A stretch of 64,000 nucleotides of DNA. It comes from Stichopus chloronotus (Eukaryota; Echinodermata; Holothuroidea; Aspidochirotida; Stichopodidae). The first letter of the stretch is position 1, and each line of letters begins with the position of its first letter. The stretch spans positions 14,032,825-14,096,824 of the forward strand of contig CM037841.1 in assembly GCA_021234535.1 (NCBI GenBank), written 5' to 3'. Of the stretch, positions 21,935 to 36,089 are shown one piece after another. The notes under the pieces are model-generated. The model was not told the origin of the DNA, ran no database searches, and was given only the letters and a program-made list of their open reading frames with translations. A program made the position numbers and the translations under genes.

Positions 21935-22435
21935 TCAGATATCTCGAATTCAGTTTCAGATATCTTAAATTCAATTTCAGATATCTTAAATTCTATTACA
22001 GATATCTCTAATTCAATTTCAGATATCTGAAATAGAATTTAAGGTATCGTAAACTGAATTTAAGATATCTAAAACTGAATTTAAGACATCTGAAATTATA
22101 TTCGAGATATCTAAAATTAAATTAGAGATATCTAAAATTGAATTCCACATATCTAAAATTGAATTCGAGATATCTGAAATAGAATTTAAGATATCGTAAA
22201 TTGAATTTAAGATATCTAAAATTAAATTTAAGATATCTGAAATTGATTTTAAGATATCTGAAATTCAATTAGAGATATCTGAAATTAAATTTTAGATATC
22301 TAAACTTCTCCGTTATTTCGAGATATCTAAAATGATTTCAATATATCTACAATTATTTTAAGATATACTTAATAAATTTAAGATATCTGAAATTCAATTT
22401 GAGATATCTGAAATTAATTAGAGATATCCAAAATT
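21935..22435. repeat. GATATC minisatellite array, right arm
   Basis: About 500 bp of 21-22-bp units of the form AGATATCTGAAATTGAATTT, each centred on GATATC; I count about 19 GATATC sites by eye. Because the unit is nearly palindromic, the array reads alike on both strands, although flanking bases switch from TTTCAGATATCTTAAATTCA to the opposite form near 22030. Confidence 0.95.
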
Positions 22436-22454
22436 CCTGATTAAATGTTAAAAC

Positions 22455-22484
22455 GGCTTTCCATACGGCTACATATGGAAAGCC
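22455..22484. repeat. terminal hairpin
   Basis: GGCTTTCCATA (22455-22465) and TATGGAAAGCC (22474-22484) form perfect 11-bp arms with an 8-nt loop at the right boundary of the composite element. Confidence 0.85.
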
Positions 22485-22699
22485 GCTGAAAACAAAGTGA
22501 TTTTGTGGCACTAAGATTCCGACAAGGAACGCTGACCTTCCAAAGGCTTCCGTTCATTTTGTTGGTGCCTTTAGAATTAACTTTCACGACAGGTGTTGGT
22601 ATGTACAGTTTTTTTAACGTGTATACCGAAACGAATGAAGTCGGAGTTGATTCATGAGTAAAACGCGTCGGTTGTGGGATGCTCACACTGAGAATGGGA

Positions 22700-23020
22700 A
22701 TTTCCTATGACGTAGTGAATAACTCTACGGCTGCGCACAAGTATGTCTTGCACTGATACACCCACAGTCCAAACTACATCACATGACGTCACTCAGTTGC
22801 ATGAGTCGATCGATTTGCAAAGCAACTAACCATGTGTACACAGTTTCCCCCACTGCAGTCTGACAGTGACAATTTAGTATTTACGTACGTGAATAAAGTG
22901 ACTACAGTCGTATCGTAGCACTACCGCAGTACCGGTGTACGAATCGTTCATATTGGCCATCTTGATCGAATTGTTTAATATTTGATTGACCACTGTTGAT
23001 TGTTTTCACATAATTTTAGC
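22700..23020 (+). promoter_or_regulatory. probable PITP promoter / 5' UTR region with CRE
   Basis: The sequence just upstream of the PITP start codon is unique rather than repetitive. It contains a perfect TGACGTCA palindrome at 22784-22791 (a cAMP-response/ATF-type site), about 230 bp before the ATG. No TATA box is obvious, and the transcription start cannot be placed. Confidence 0.35.
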
Positions 23021-23040
23021 ATGGTGATCGTAAAAGAATT
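23021..23040 (+). CDS. PITPN: PITP exon 1 (start codon)
   Basis: ATG GTG ATC GTA AAA GAA TT, then a GTGAGT donor. It encodes MVIVKE plus a split Phe codon, equal to the MVLLKEY start of PITP alpha. This exon is only 20 coding bases, which ORF-length methods miss. Confidence 0.92.
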
Positions 23041-26000
23041 GTGAGTCCGCATATTTTCGCCTCTCTTAGGCTATTTGAATATCGTTATCAGTCACGTTTC
23101 GATGGTGGCTAGGCAACTTGCAACAGACAATGTACGAAGTGTGACCTAACTGTTAGTGTTACTAATGTAGTAAAACGTAAGGCCTAATGTTAAGACTGAT
23201 ACTGTAATGTTACTTACATTACACAAACTTAGCCTAGATTAAAATAGATTTTTCTCTTGTGCCAGGCTACTCCTTCTACGCCTACATAGGCCTAGTTTAG
23301 TAGTCAGCATCGCGTGCGCCGCACAGTAATTGCCATATATTTCTGGGTTTCTACAGTTGTAACGTTAACCTGTGCTTGAAGGTTTACTTTAAATCCTGCT
23401 GGAGTGTCGTGATGGTAAAGAAGTAGTAGATTAGGCTGAATACTACTTACTTGTCTGTAGGCTACAGTAGGTTATACAGTATGCACTAGGCTAAGCTTAA
23501 TTTAGATAGTTTGCCACTGACCGTCTCAGCTTGAATTGAAAATCTGTGACCGCACGCACACAATAAACAGTGATAGGCTATGTCTAAATGAGCACTGGTA
23601 GTGCTGCTAGCAATAGCGTACACATGTACATATCCTAAATATGCTAGGGGATGGGGGATGTATTGAATAAATCTATCTTTGAACACCCATCAACCAAATT
23701 TGCTCTCGTAGCATAGTGGGTTATGCTTAGGACTGTTGTGTAACTGTTATCTTCATATCCTTGATTCGAATCCTGTTGAAAGTTCTAACAGCTTTCCTTT
23801 GGCAGGTTTAACTCCACAGGTTTTCACGGAATATTTATAACTTTGTGAGATGAAAAGGCAAAAACAATAGAAGAAAATTAAAAAATCCAAGATAAAAAAG
23901 TAGACACAGACCCTTGACTGATTTTAGTTGTCTTATACTGTACCCATGTTGAAGTGACTTGTGGTCCTAGATTCCAAATTTGTACCACCATCTCAATATT
24001 TGAACTACAGCACCGTTAGCATAGGCTATGAATGAACATTTCTGTATGCATGTTAGATTTCTGAAGTGGCAGACAATATCCTCCCTGCACAAATTCATGC
24101 ACTAACACTTGACAGGGCCTAAGTTAGACCCTACAGTAGGCTATCTGCACACTCTCGAACCACCAAATAATAGTTAAGTATGGAAGCCAGGCCACTCTAC
24201 AACGTCAGTTTGCATCCAGATACACAGATGCAATGTCAGTGTGATGCACCTCTTGTCATTCTCAAAAACTGATAAGGCATTTAGGTCCTTGGCCAATGCT
24301 AATAAGACTTGCCTCCTCTTATTTGGATAAAAATTTGGACTCCTCATCTGAGCATTGGCACACCCACCCAGGTGATATGGATTTATTTTTAGAAATTTAT
24401 GGTTCTTCATGTATGAACATGTTATTATCTTTGTGAAAGGTTTTACTTTGCATCCACCCAAGGGATGCAAAGTAAAACTTATCATTGCCTCTATAAAGAT
24501 CTATGCAAAATTTTGACTCTGCATCTAAGCACCTACACATCTTATCACGGAATAACTAAATGGACTTAATGTTTTTGTAGAAAAGGTTCCACATCAACAT
24601 GGTATTACCACGGTGAGGAGTTTTACTGCATCCAAGGATTCACCTAGGAGATACTGGGAATGGACTGGACTAATAGAATACTGTAAAAAAAAAATGAAAA
24701 GTTTCATTAGAACTGAATCCACATGAAATCCTTGCAACTGACCAACAAAAATACCGACAGTTCCACTTGTAAAGCTTTTCTATCATGAATCTCCATCTTT
24801 TGATCAATAATGTGTCGTAGCATCCAAACATCCACCCTAGGAATGATTTTCAACATTGGACAACAGCATGTTAAGTTTGACATGTCACATCCATGCATCC
24901 AGATGCTTAAATACAACCCTTCAGTGGCCCTGTATACTATAGTTACTTCCAAATAACATCCCCTCTGCTGTTTGGAAACACTCTGAGTTTCTGGATAGTG
25001 CATTTAACTCCTCTAAACTTACTTTGGATACAACCCTACAGTAACTTTAAACCAAGCTGATGGAAAGCAAGTTGAAATACGCCAGCTCATTGACTTAGCT
25101 GAAGAAACAGTTTTTGCAAGTTGAGTCCAAGTTCCAAGTCCAGATTTTGGACAATTTTGCACACCAATATGAAACCTACAGCCCAAGCAGTTTGCTATCA
25201 GACTTGAGTTGAACCATTTGACCCCATTGCCAAACATGCTTTAAGTTGTGAAGTTGGAATTATTAATTTTTTTTTCAAGGAAATAGCAAAGTTTGAGTTG
25301 ATTTCAAATTATTGCAGATTTATTGTCAAGCTCTGCAGTGAAGAATGCCATACCCATCAGTATACTCAGTTTATGCAATTGGTACAGGCCAACATCACCA
25401 GTTTGTCTGCTCAATATTTTAGCTCTATGGTAATACTTATGAACCTGTATATCACCATGTATTTTAAGTTACAAGTGTAAGCTATATCAACATGACATGC
25501 AGTAGATCAATGTTACGTAAATTTTAATTTTACTGACGTATCGATAGCATTAGTCTTCCATATTGCAATGCAACAAACAAACATGTGTTAACTTCAAGTG
25601 TGGGTAACTGCAATACTGTACTAAGGAGGTTTTACAAGGAACCTCCTTGAATGTACATACACATACTGTACTACTGATAACTTTTGATTTAACATACAAA
25701 CAAGACCTGCAAATGCTGGATAATATTTCTTACTGTACTTTGTTTCTCTTTCCCAGCCGGATACCTCTGCCCATGTCAGTTGAAGAGGTCAGTTCAACTT
25801 TGTCTTTGTTGTTGGTGTACTCAGTCGACCATGTCTTATTAAGATGGCATTTGCATTAATTACATATATTTTCTTCATATTTCTGTGATTTAATCTGAGA
25901 GAGTACTCACAGAAAAACCATCTTCAATGATTTTAGTCAGATTTTGCTTTGTTTGCACTAAATTTACTGAGCATGCATACAGTTAAATTTTATTGCTGTA

Positions 26001-29000
26001 ACACTTTTTAATCAGTGCAATGTTTGACAGTACTGGTTTCTCATTGTCAACCTCACTACAAAGTCACATTGTGATTCCATACAGTTCGAGGTAGTACAGT
26101 ACAGTACAACTTACTGTATGTCAACTTGTAGTTCATTGTACAGAAACAGAATTCAGTATGAATGTACAGTATTTGAGATTTGTAACAGTTTGACCGCATT
26201 ACAGAATTACTGTGGGTCTAAAAAGTGGATTAAAAAGTTTTTTGTTTGATGCCCATTTACTTCAATCAGTGACATTCATGTAGTGTGTACAGTAGCTTTC
26301 CTGATTTTTTTTTTCTGCCACAGGAAGAAGCAAATTCAGATTCACCACTTTTTTTGTTTTTGTTTCCAAGTACTCCTAGAAGTATTTCCTGATAATTCTG
26401 TGGCATGTCCAGGGTCTTTGCAAGAGTTAAAATCTATGTCCAGTAGCTCAGTAGAAGCCTTTTCAAAGGTTGCTGTCACAGTTCACACCAGTAGAACAAC
26501 ATGAGAATACATTGCCTGTTCCCACAAATCCATATGGATAACAGATAGCTGAGTGAAATGGATAGTGCAGTGTACAGTTACTGTGTGCTTCTCTCAGCTT
26601 TTGCTTGTACTTTTTTTCATTTCCAGTATCGTATTGGACAACTGTTTGCTGTCGCCAAAACCAGTAAAAGTGAGACAGGAGGGGGCGATGGCGTTGAAGT
26701 CTTAGAGAATAGACCGTATTACAACCATGAAAAGTATGGGGATGGACAATACACCCACAAAATCTATCATGCCTCACAGTAAGTTAATATATTAAACTTT
26801 CAGTGTTGTTATTTGCTGCATGGTATCTATACTCCATGATATGTCATTGCTGTTCCTTTAGGCATGGGTTGACCACTGTTTTGCTCTTCAAAAGACTGCA
26901 TATCATTTGCTTCATCTACTGTAGATGTCACTCTCTTAAACACAGATATTATATACAGTACATTTCTTGGCAAGTTTAGGTTGATCCATTAGTCCATGGC
27001 AGTGAATCTACATAATTGTATTTTTATTGCCAACAAGCATAAATTATTGTATGCCACCTGCTGTACACCTGCAGTGTTTTCATTGTGCAATTGCATCCGC
27101 ATTGGTAAGTGGTGGTGCTCTTCCAAATTATTTTCATGTTCAGTTAACTGTTCAGTTACGTATCACTACCTGCAAATCTGTTGCAGGCACCATCCCCAGT
27201 GTGTTACAGACTTTTTGTGGGAGTTTCAAATCATTCCATGTACAGTATACTGTAGACAGGAATCCCTCAAAAAAATGCAAAGGAAGGGGATCTACAATAT
27301 TACTGTTGATTCCAATTTGATACTGTTCTTGGTTAAAGTTACAAGTGGGCTGATCACATGGACAAAAGGTTGCTTCAGGGTCCATTAAAGGTAAATTTGA
27401 AGGGTTTGGAGGCCATTATTTATGTTTTATAAGTTAAAACATTATAGCAAAGGGTCCTTTTCTTAACAACCAATTTAAAAATGTTTGTTCTCAAATGTGC
27501 TTTAAAGTTTGATGAGTGTATGTTAAGTGAATTGATTCTTTTTCAAAACTGAACCAGGCATGCAAGCACTGTACTGTATTTCTTCTCAAGTTCTCATTTC
27601 TTCTCAAGTCCTTATCATGTAGTTTCATTACAGCAGCAGTTTTTGTCTTTTAGAAGAAACATGACATCTACAGTATCTATGTGATTTTAGTACATGATAC
27701 AGTGCAGTAGAGTTGAAGAATGTTGCCAGTAAAAATCATTACCATACAGCTTTCAATGTAAAAGTTAGAAAAATGTCACAACACTTAACAAAAATTAAAT
27801 GAAAAACATAAAGACAAAAAAATTTTCAAAATATTGATCACAAAGCATGAAAGCGGAGGGTAGGATTTTATTTTTGTTGTGAAGTTTTACTTTTCCTTTT
27901 CAGCTGCACATAAATGTTAGCCCCCTCCACTCATCCATTTAATTTTTTTCATGGAAAAAAATATCATATAGACTTCATTTATGTGATCCCTAATTTGAGA
28001 GGGTATGTCTCAGTTCAAATTTCATCACAGTTGATTGTACAGTATAACCTCAGAAATACATTACAGTTACGCTTATATAGCTACAATCTTGGACAAACCT
28101 CCTTAGGACACTCCACTCCCCCTTTCAATGTTGGCTACAGGATTACAGTTCACAGTGTACATTCACCTTTACAGCGCAACATTGGAAAGGGGCATGGGGT
28201 TTCATGATATCCTCTCTACTAAACTTTAGGATTGTAATCGCAATGTTATGTACAGCAATGTATCCCAACAGTTTTGTCCAAGATTGTGTTTGCTGAAGTT
28301 GAGGAAGTACTGTAACTGTACAGTAGATCTATCAAGAATTCATTGAATCATTAACTTGTTGTTATACTTGACAGCGAGTTGTGTCTACAGTTTTAGTGAT
28401 GTACTGTGTGGTATGTCATTAAGATCCTGTTTAATTAGTGATTGTGTTATTGGTAGGCTATGGGGTTCATACTGTTTGCTTAATGAAGTGGATTAATGAT
28501 TGAATTTACAATGCTTGATCAATAGGTGGGCAATTCAGATGTTATTGTTTTAAGAACTTAAAGGTCATCATTGTCATTTCAATATGAGCTTTAATTAAAA
28601 CATACAGTACTGTGTAATGACCTTTAGTGAAGTGTACGATGTATCACTGTTGCACAGTAATCAATTTCATTGGTTGACCAGAGGACAACTTACAGTACTG
28701 GCAAAATCCACTTCTCCTTTTGATTATTAAGTTGTCCCACACATACCCGAAACTGTAATTTTATTGATTCCTTGCCAAATACAAAAGGAATCTCTGCAAT
28801 GGTGATGTGTGGGTGTTTGTATGTATGTTACAGTATGTGTGTGTATGTGATGCCTTTCTTGTAAACATGATACTGTGTCTCATGAAGGGTAATGTTGACT
28901 AACCTCATACGTGATATGTGGGTGGGTCATATTGAGTAAATGATCCCTATTGCTTTTGGTTGAGGTCAAAGGTCATTTGAGGTCACCAGAGGTCAAATTG

Positions 29001-32000
29001 TGAAACCTTTGCAAACACTCCTTTAAATACTACATCTCAAGAAGTATAGCTGTGACTTCATACTTTTTGTGTGGCTTGGTTATAGTAAGTAGATGATCCC
29101 TATTATTTTTCGTAGTGGTCAAAGGTTGTTTGAGGTCATCAGAGGTCAACTTGTGAAAACCTTGTAAACACGGTATCTCATGAAGCATAACCTTGACTAA
29201 TTTCATACTGAATGTTTCAGTTGGTCCTAGTGAGCAGATGATCCCTACTGTTTTGTATAGTCCGATGTATAGCCAACTGTAAGTACAAAATTCCTGTCAT
29301 TTTGAATGGAGGTCAAAGGTCATTTGAGGTTCCAGAGCATAAAATATGAAAACCTATGAAGGGAGATATCTCAGCAACTTTATATACTGTAGCTAAAACT
29401 TCAAAGTGTCCACATTGGTACAGTAGCACTTGATGAGTAGATGTCTGTCATTTGAGTTGCCTCATTGGAGACTTGTCATCACTGAAATGTGACATGACAT
29501 TACTGTAAAAAGTTTTATCATTCCAGACACCTGTGCTGGACTTAAACGCTCAGTATGTGATACTTTGAGTGTTTTAAATGCCCTGAATGTGAACATACTG
29601 TATGAAGAGGTAAATGTCAGTCAAATTGAGAAAAAAATGGGTATTTATTTCATATTGAAAACTTGCCAAAATGTTGGTCTATGTTTAATAGCAGATATTG
29701 CTGCTACAGTAGGTATACTTTGGTCTCATTCTCTTTCAAGTTGTTGTACTATTTAATGCACACCTTCTACACACTCATAGCTCTAAAATCACCTCGTCCT
29801 AAGCATTCAGAGAAAATCCCAGTTGCCAGCAACTCCCTGTCAAGATTTACAAAGTACATTGTTGTCTTAGTCACAGAAAACACTCCTTTGGGAGGGAAGA
29901 TGTGTTTCAGATTGCCTATGTCAACTGGTACAATTTCAGATCTTTCACCACAATTTGATGTCAGGAACTTTCTATCCACTTGTGAATTACCTTGGTTAAG
30001 AGATCTGCCATTCTTCATGACCACAATTTTCATTAGTGCTGAGTGAATGACATTACTCATTCATACTGTATAAGCACTTGGTAACATTAAACCCATTAGT
30101 GATACAGAATGTAGTTATCATTCTCTAACATTTTCATTTTGATATGAATCCTTCTGTTCTCCACTGGTTGCTTTTAATTGTTAGTCATTGTGTGTGTATG
30201 AAAAATGCAGGTATTGGCAAGGAATCACCAAGTCATTTTAATTTTTGGTTTCGTAACCCTTTCCAAACAACCATTACTTAACATACTGTACAGTATGTAG
30301 GTTTTAAGATTTATCAGCAACTTCTTTGACAGCATCCCTCTGTCAAAATTAACAAAGTACTTTGTTATGTTCACATTTTCCCAAGGGAACAATACTTCAA
30401 GCAGGGAAGATATTTTTCAGGTTGCCTTTGCAGACTTTTAACCACATTTTGGTGTCAGGAACTTTCTATCCACTTATGAATTACCACAAGTTAAGTTACA
30501 TTGGTTTACATTCTTGTGTGCTGTTTTTCATTTTGGTCCCTTTCCTTGTCCACTGGTCCCTTTTGTTAAAAAGTGATTTGTGTGTTTTTGGAAAAAAAGG
30601 AGATATTGGCAAGGAATCACAAAGTCCTTTGACTTTCTGGTTGACACAAATATCAAGATCACCAACATGACAAACCTGTAGGCAGGGTTTCTGCCAGGAT
30701 TGTAAAAGAGGGGTACCAAATGTTGTGGAAGGCAACATTCGTGATCTTGAAACGATCGCACTATCTGTGCGGGGTCAAGGGGGCGAAGCCCCGGGAAACC
30801 TATCGATTTGAAGCATTTAGAATTTGGCTTCTGTGAGGCTATATTTTGACCCCTACAATAGAAAAAAGAACTTCCCAGTAAAAGCTTGGCAGAGAGCAAC
30901 AAGTTTAGACAACCTTGGTTTGACAACTGCAGCCTTCTGTAACTACAGTAGTGGTGACACAGGACTTCAAAGGTGTGCATGGCAAAACAAATTATATGTC
31001 AATGAACAAAACTGGTAGATTATGCTCTATTTCGAAGAGCACTTGCTTTGGGATAAATTTCCATGCAATAATTTGTCTTACACTACAAATGAGGAAAAAT
31101 TTAGCGAAATGTACAGTTTGACCAGCCAAATGTCCTGAGCATTAGTTGGTATCATACAGTATATTGTATTCATTAGACAATGTCTTTGCAGCTTATAATA
31201 TTCATGAGATGTGTTTGTGTGAGATATAGACCAGCCTGTCTTACATACAGTACAGTACTGTAAGAAGCAGGGATTCTCATCAAGTGGCAGAAATTCTGCC
31301 ACACATACTATGTGTAGTTATACAGTACATTTAGTGACATCATTGAACAATGTTTACATTAGAGCACAGGCCTAATTACTTGTAACAATGGCTGTGTGGT
31401 TCCTGTTTACACTCATCCTGGTTACAGTTCTACAGTACTGTAGATACAGTACTGTACGTAGACAGATAGTAGACACTCAAGTACTCTGAACTCTGAAGAC
31501 ATGCAGTACTGCAGAGCAGAGTAGATACTGTAGAACTGAAGGAAATACAGTACAGTATGTACTGTACTGTAGTTACAGTAGTAGTCCAGTAATCAAATAT
31601 GAACAGTACACCTTCTTGACTGAAATGAGAGTCAGCACCAAAAAGTGTATTACAGGTATGGGTAACTAGAAGACTGAATAAGCTGTTGTGGTGTTGGAGG
31701 CAGGTATATAAAGTTCTGCCGTTAGTTGCTTTGTGGAATGTTGGGGTTGTGGTTGGTGATGCAATATTTCAAAGCTGGAATGGAGTTGAAAATTTATCAG
31801 TGAAAGTCATATATTTCATAGCCACTACAAAATAACATTGTTTAAGCCCCTATTTTTGGCATAGATAAATATTCATATCCACTCCCAGTTGGCACAGTAC
31901 TATACATTTGATATCAAGTAACGGTGATTGACTGCTGTGTTTTCTTCGAGAGTCTGAATTTTGTACAGTAGGGCCAACAAAAGTGTGGAGACAATTTTAT

Positions 32001-35000
32001 ATTCAAATATCTGAAAGATGAGTGCGTAGTTCTCTTTCAGGATTGGTGACGAGAAGTGTTCTCACTGGGTACCTGGATACCCCCCGACGATGGTTGCCCT
32101 GGTAGTCAAAATTACTAGCCGGGTACCATTTTGACACAAACACACACAAAAGCTTAGCCCTAGCATTGCCTTAGGGCCCCAGGCCCCGCAAGCAGTAGAC
32201 CAAAGCTTTGTTATCAGGGTGTTGTCACTTACTACGCAGGTCCGTTAACTTTTGCTTTACAAGCCCAGCCCTGCTTGCACCAGCTTGAAAGTTTTCAACC
32301 AACAGGACAAGTTTTAAGTCAGAAAACACGCCCAGTAATCATATTGAATGTAGTGCATGAGTCATGTCCTGGCACATTCGTATCTGTACAACTTGCAGTA
32401 GTTAAACATATGAACACGTGAAGCAACGTTACATGTATTTGATATGGTTCCAACCAGGTCTTCTGGCACTCATAGCTACAGTATAGGCTAGGCCTAAGTT
32501 AGTATTGGTAACATTAGTACTAGTAAATTAGTAATTCTGAAAGTGAGGCACTGTACTAAATTTACATGGTTCGTACACAGTGTCAGTATTACGCACTGTA
32601 TACCAAAGAACCAGACGTGTATTGTACTTGGCTAGGCTCATCCAAAGAAACAAATTGGAACCAACGAAATGATCTATTCAAACTTCACAGAAGGTGAGAT
32701 CAAGGGAGAAAACTACAATAGACATGTACAGTAAACTGTTGAACAGGCTGCCTCACCGGGCATTTTGATTTATCACGTTTAACTTCACTTTTCTTTTTGC
32801 CACTCACAGTTGTTTTCAGCTCACCTACGCAGGCCCAATCCATTTCACTATGAGGTGACGTCCCGTCCATTAGTGCATTTATTGTTTGTTTATGCGGTAC
32901 ACCTCTTATCACTTATTCCAAACAAAAGAAAAAAAAATTCCAACAACAATAACCTGTGAAGTAGGCCTAAAGCACTCAGTAGTTTGTCATCTACTTAAGA
33001 AATATGGGTGGTGGATTGTAATTTGTGAATTGAAGGCTTAGGTCTACACAATTTCAAAGCCACCTACGAAGTCGCACATGACAATCGGGTACTCGACGGG
33101 TAATGACGTTCAGGTTTCCCGGGTACGAATTTTCTACCCGGTGAAAACACTAGAGACAAACGATCTTTTCCTCTACTTTCTCTTCACTAAAAGAGTGACC
33201 AAGAACAAAGGTACTGTAGATGGACAGACAATTATCAGTGCCTGTACAACTCATATGCCAGTTTGTAATGTTAAATTTACACAGCATAGTGTACAGGTAC
33301 ATTTTCTAACCTAACTGATCCGTTATAGCCTTTGGTCCCTTTGTAGCCTTTAAAACACATAAGCTTCCCATTAAAGGTCAGCGGATATGTAAAGCAGGAT
33401 TTAGGAGTGTAAAGGATCAAACTCTGCAGTAGGCAGTACACTTAAGACAATTTCAACTTTACATATTGGCACTTGGTTAGTAAATTATACTACTGTATTG
33501 TACATTTGTGCCCTGTTTCACTTGCACTTACACAGTATTGAACTGTAGGCTGTGTAGTCACTCTTCAGTGCTGCTCACTTGTCTGAAGAGACATGATTTG
33601 CTTCTTCTTGTATAAGAGTTCTGCGACGAAATTCGGTTTTCCGTCAAGTGTAGTACAATACTCTGCATTTCTGCAGAAACTCTTGGTACGTTCATACAAC
33701 CTACAGTATTGAGCAGGACGTATTCTGTATCACAAGACTATTGAAATAACAAATACTGGAGAAGGACATGTACAGCACCGTACAGTGTAGGCCTATGAAT
33801 GTGGATCCCCAACCACAATTTACAGTTTGTACAAATGCAGTACATTACATAAAGGCAACATCAATTTGGTAATGGATGCTTACGTTGTGAGGCAAACATT
33901 ACCCAAAGGGGTAACATTGTGAAGTGACAAAGAAAGAAGAGTGACAGAAGTTGGGAAAGGGGAAAAAAGTGTATATAAGTTTCCTTAAAGTTTCTGCTCT
34001 GATTAAGAGATCATCACGTATAAGCTTGTGCACCTGATCAGGTCAAGTTTTGATCAGAAGATCAAATATTCAGCCAGTATTAAAGATTTGTTCTTAGTGT
34101 TCATACTAAATAGGTAAGGAGAGTGGAAGATACACTGCACTGTACATGACTCTTTTATTGAATTACAGTACTGTATCTTTGCATATACTGTACCATGTGT
34201 CAGATTTTCAATGTATGTCTACTCAGTCACATACAGTGGTTATTGTATGACTTGTTCAGGCACTAATATTGGTGAATGCCTTATAGTGTACCAATTGACT
34301 GTAATTGAAAATCCCTGGCAGCCACAGTAAACAAAGAACCCAGAAGCTACAGTACTTTTCTGGGATGTTGCATGAGTTGTTCAGAAAGTCTCTACCTCTT
34401 GATGTTAATAACACCAATCAATTGCTTTCTAATCAACACTACTGTACTTCCTTCTCCTACTGTATGTCAATATTTGATACAGTAGTACAGTACTGTACTA
34501 GTAATGTCTATTTATCTCTAGTACGGTGTGAAGCTAAATTTCTTTCCATTGTGGATTTTTATTCTATCCCAGCTTCCTACTGTAGGTTCTTTTCAACTTG
34601 ACTACAGTGCAGTATGTCATCTACTGTGCAGTCTTTGTGGAATCACTCCAGAAAACTCGAACACACTTCACAGTACTGTACTGTGCGTCATCGTACCATG
34701 CAATGCATGTTAATGCCAGAAACATCACCAACTTGAACTACAGTACTAGGTGTGACTCAGTCATCAAACATACAGATTAATGCAATGCAGTCCTTATAAT
34801 CAATGATTTCAGTTATAATATTGTTACATAGTGTGGCTTTAGCAAAGTTTTGTGTTTGAAGAATAGAACAATATCTTCATTTTGATCAATACCCTAGTGT
34901 GTGGGCCATTCGTATGCTGTGCTTTACAGTGAATAATACATTTTTTTTCTTGCCATGCAAAATGTTAAAATTGCTACACAAATGGAATATTGTGTAGAAG

Positions 35001-36058
35001 TTTTTGTTACAAACATCATTTGGTTTTCTCTGATTTTGCAAACACTGAAGAAGCCTGAAAACTGCTACTGTATCCATATTTTGAACACACAATTGCAGTA
35101 TTCCCTGCTTAAGACAGCAGGGACATTGTAGTTTAGAAATGACTTGTAATTCCTTCCTGAAGTTTAAATTACAATGTACAGTGTGCATCATCATTTCCAA
35201 ATTGTACAATTCCTGCATACAATTTTGTAGTTTTTCTGTATATACTGTACAGTACATGTTTATGTGCAAAGTAACAATGCCACTGTACAGTACTGTATGT
35301 GCATTTGCACATACAGTAGTGCTACTGCTCATATATTTGCCCAGTACAGTGCTTTCCCTTTTTTTTTTTTGAACAGTTCTACAGTAGTGGACGTTTTTTT
35401 TTTTTTTGTGTACAGTGCTTCAGTACATGTTTTGTACAATGCTGCATGCATACTGTACTGTAAAAACCAAGTGATGCGCTATCAGTCTAGTAGTCTATGC
35501 ACTTTCTTGTACAGTATATTCAGTACGATAGTGGGTTCTGTGAACTTCAAACTTGGAATGTGCAGTTAGATAACCACGTTATCTGAACTGTTTTTTCCTT
35601 GTCCTTCAAGGTCATTCAATGTGATAGTTCAATGATAACTTAGTCCACAACATTGTTAACATTATTTGTACACATGCATTCTGTGCAGTACTATGGAAGA
35701 GAGCACCCTCCAAACCCCTCCTTTTTTGTTCAGTACATCGCAGGTTTATGCAGGTTGCACAATCGAAGTTCCCATGCGCTTGCATGACAGTGTAGATAGT
35801 TACGTACTGTACAGTGGTTATTACTTATTACTTCATGCAGTACATGTACAGACTGAAGGTACCAACTGCAAGATCAGCATCCCTTCTTTAAAATGTTTAT
35901 AAATTGTACAAAATTCTTCCTACCCACCTAAATCAACATCACTTCACTCTGACCTTCACCTTATACAAAAGGCTTCCTGCACTCATTGATGTTAAACTTT
36001 GCATTACTATAATCAAGGGTGAACATTTCTCGCTTTTTTTCGCTGTTTGTTGTCTTTT

Positions 36059-36089
<31 letters not shown>

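Larger units (their letters stand above)
17183..22472. mobile_element. composite region bounded by ~52-bp inverted repeats
   Basis: The left end (17183-17237) and the reverse complement of the right end (22421-22472) both read GTAGCCG..TATGGAAAGCC.TTTTAACATTTAATCAG.AATTT, then GATATCTC. They differ only by a short indel and a few substitutions. Both ends continue inward into GATATC-containing repeats. The 5.3 kb between holds a possible LTR, an AGC-rich minisatellite and GGGTCC-type repeats. It is either one large non-autonomous element with nested insertions, or two copies of a smaller element in opposite orientation. No target duplication was identified. Confidence 0.6.
23041..25756 (+). 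other. PITP intron 1
   Basis: 2.7 kb of AT-rich intron. It contains a tRNA-like SINE head at 23705-23790, a perfect hairpin at 24440-24478 and a smaller AAGGAGGTT/AACCTCCTT hairpin at 25623-25648. No other coding signal is seen. Confidence 0.7.

Noticed and set aside
23705..23790. A functional tRNA gene
   Set aside because: A and B boxes are present, but I cannot form an acceptor stem and full cloverleaf; a SINE relic fits better.
30528..30980. 150-codon - strand open frame
   Set aside because: It spans the duplicated mobile-element end and has no recognisable protein features.
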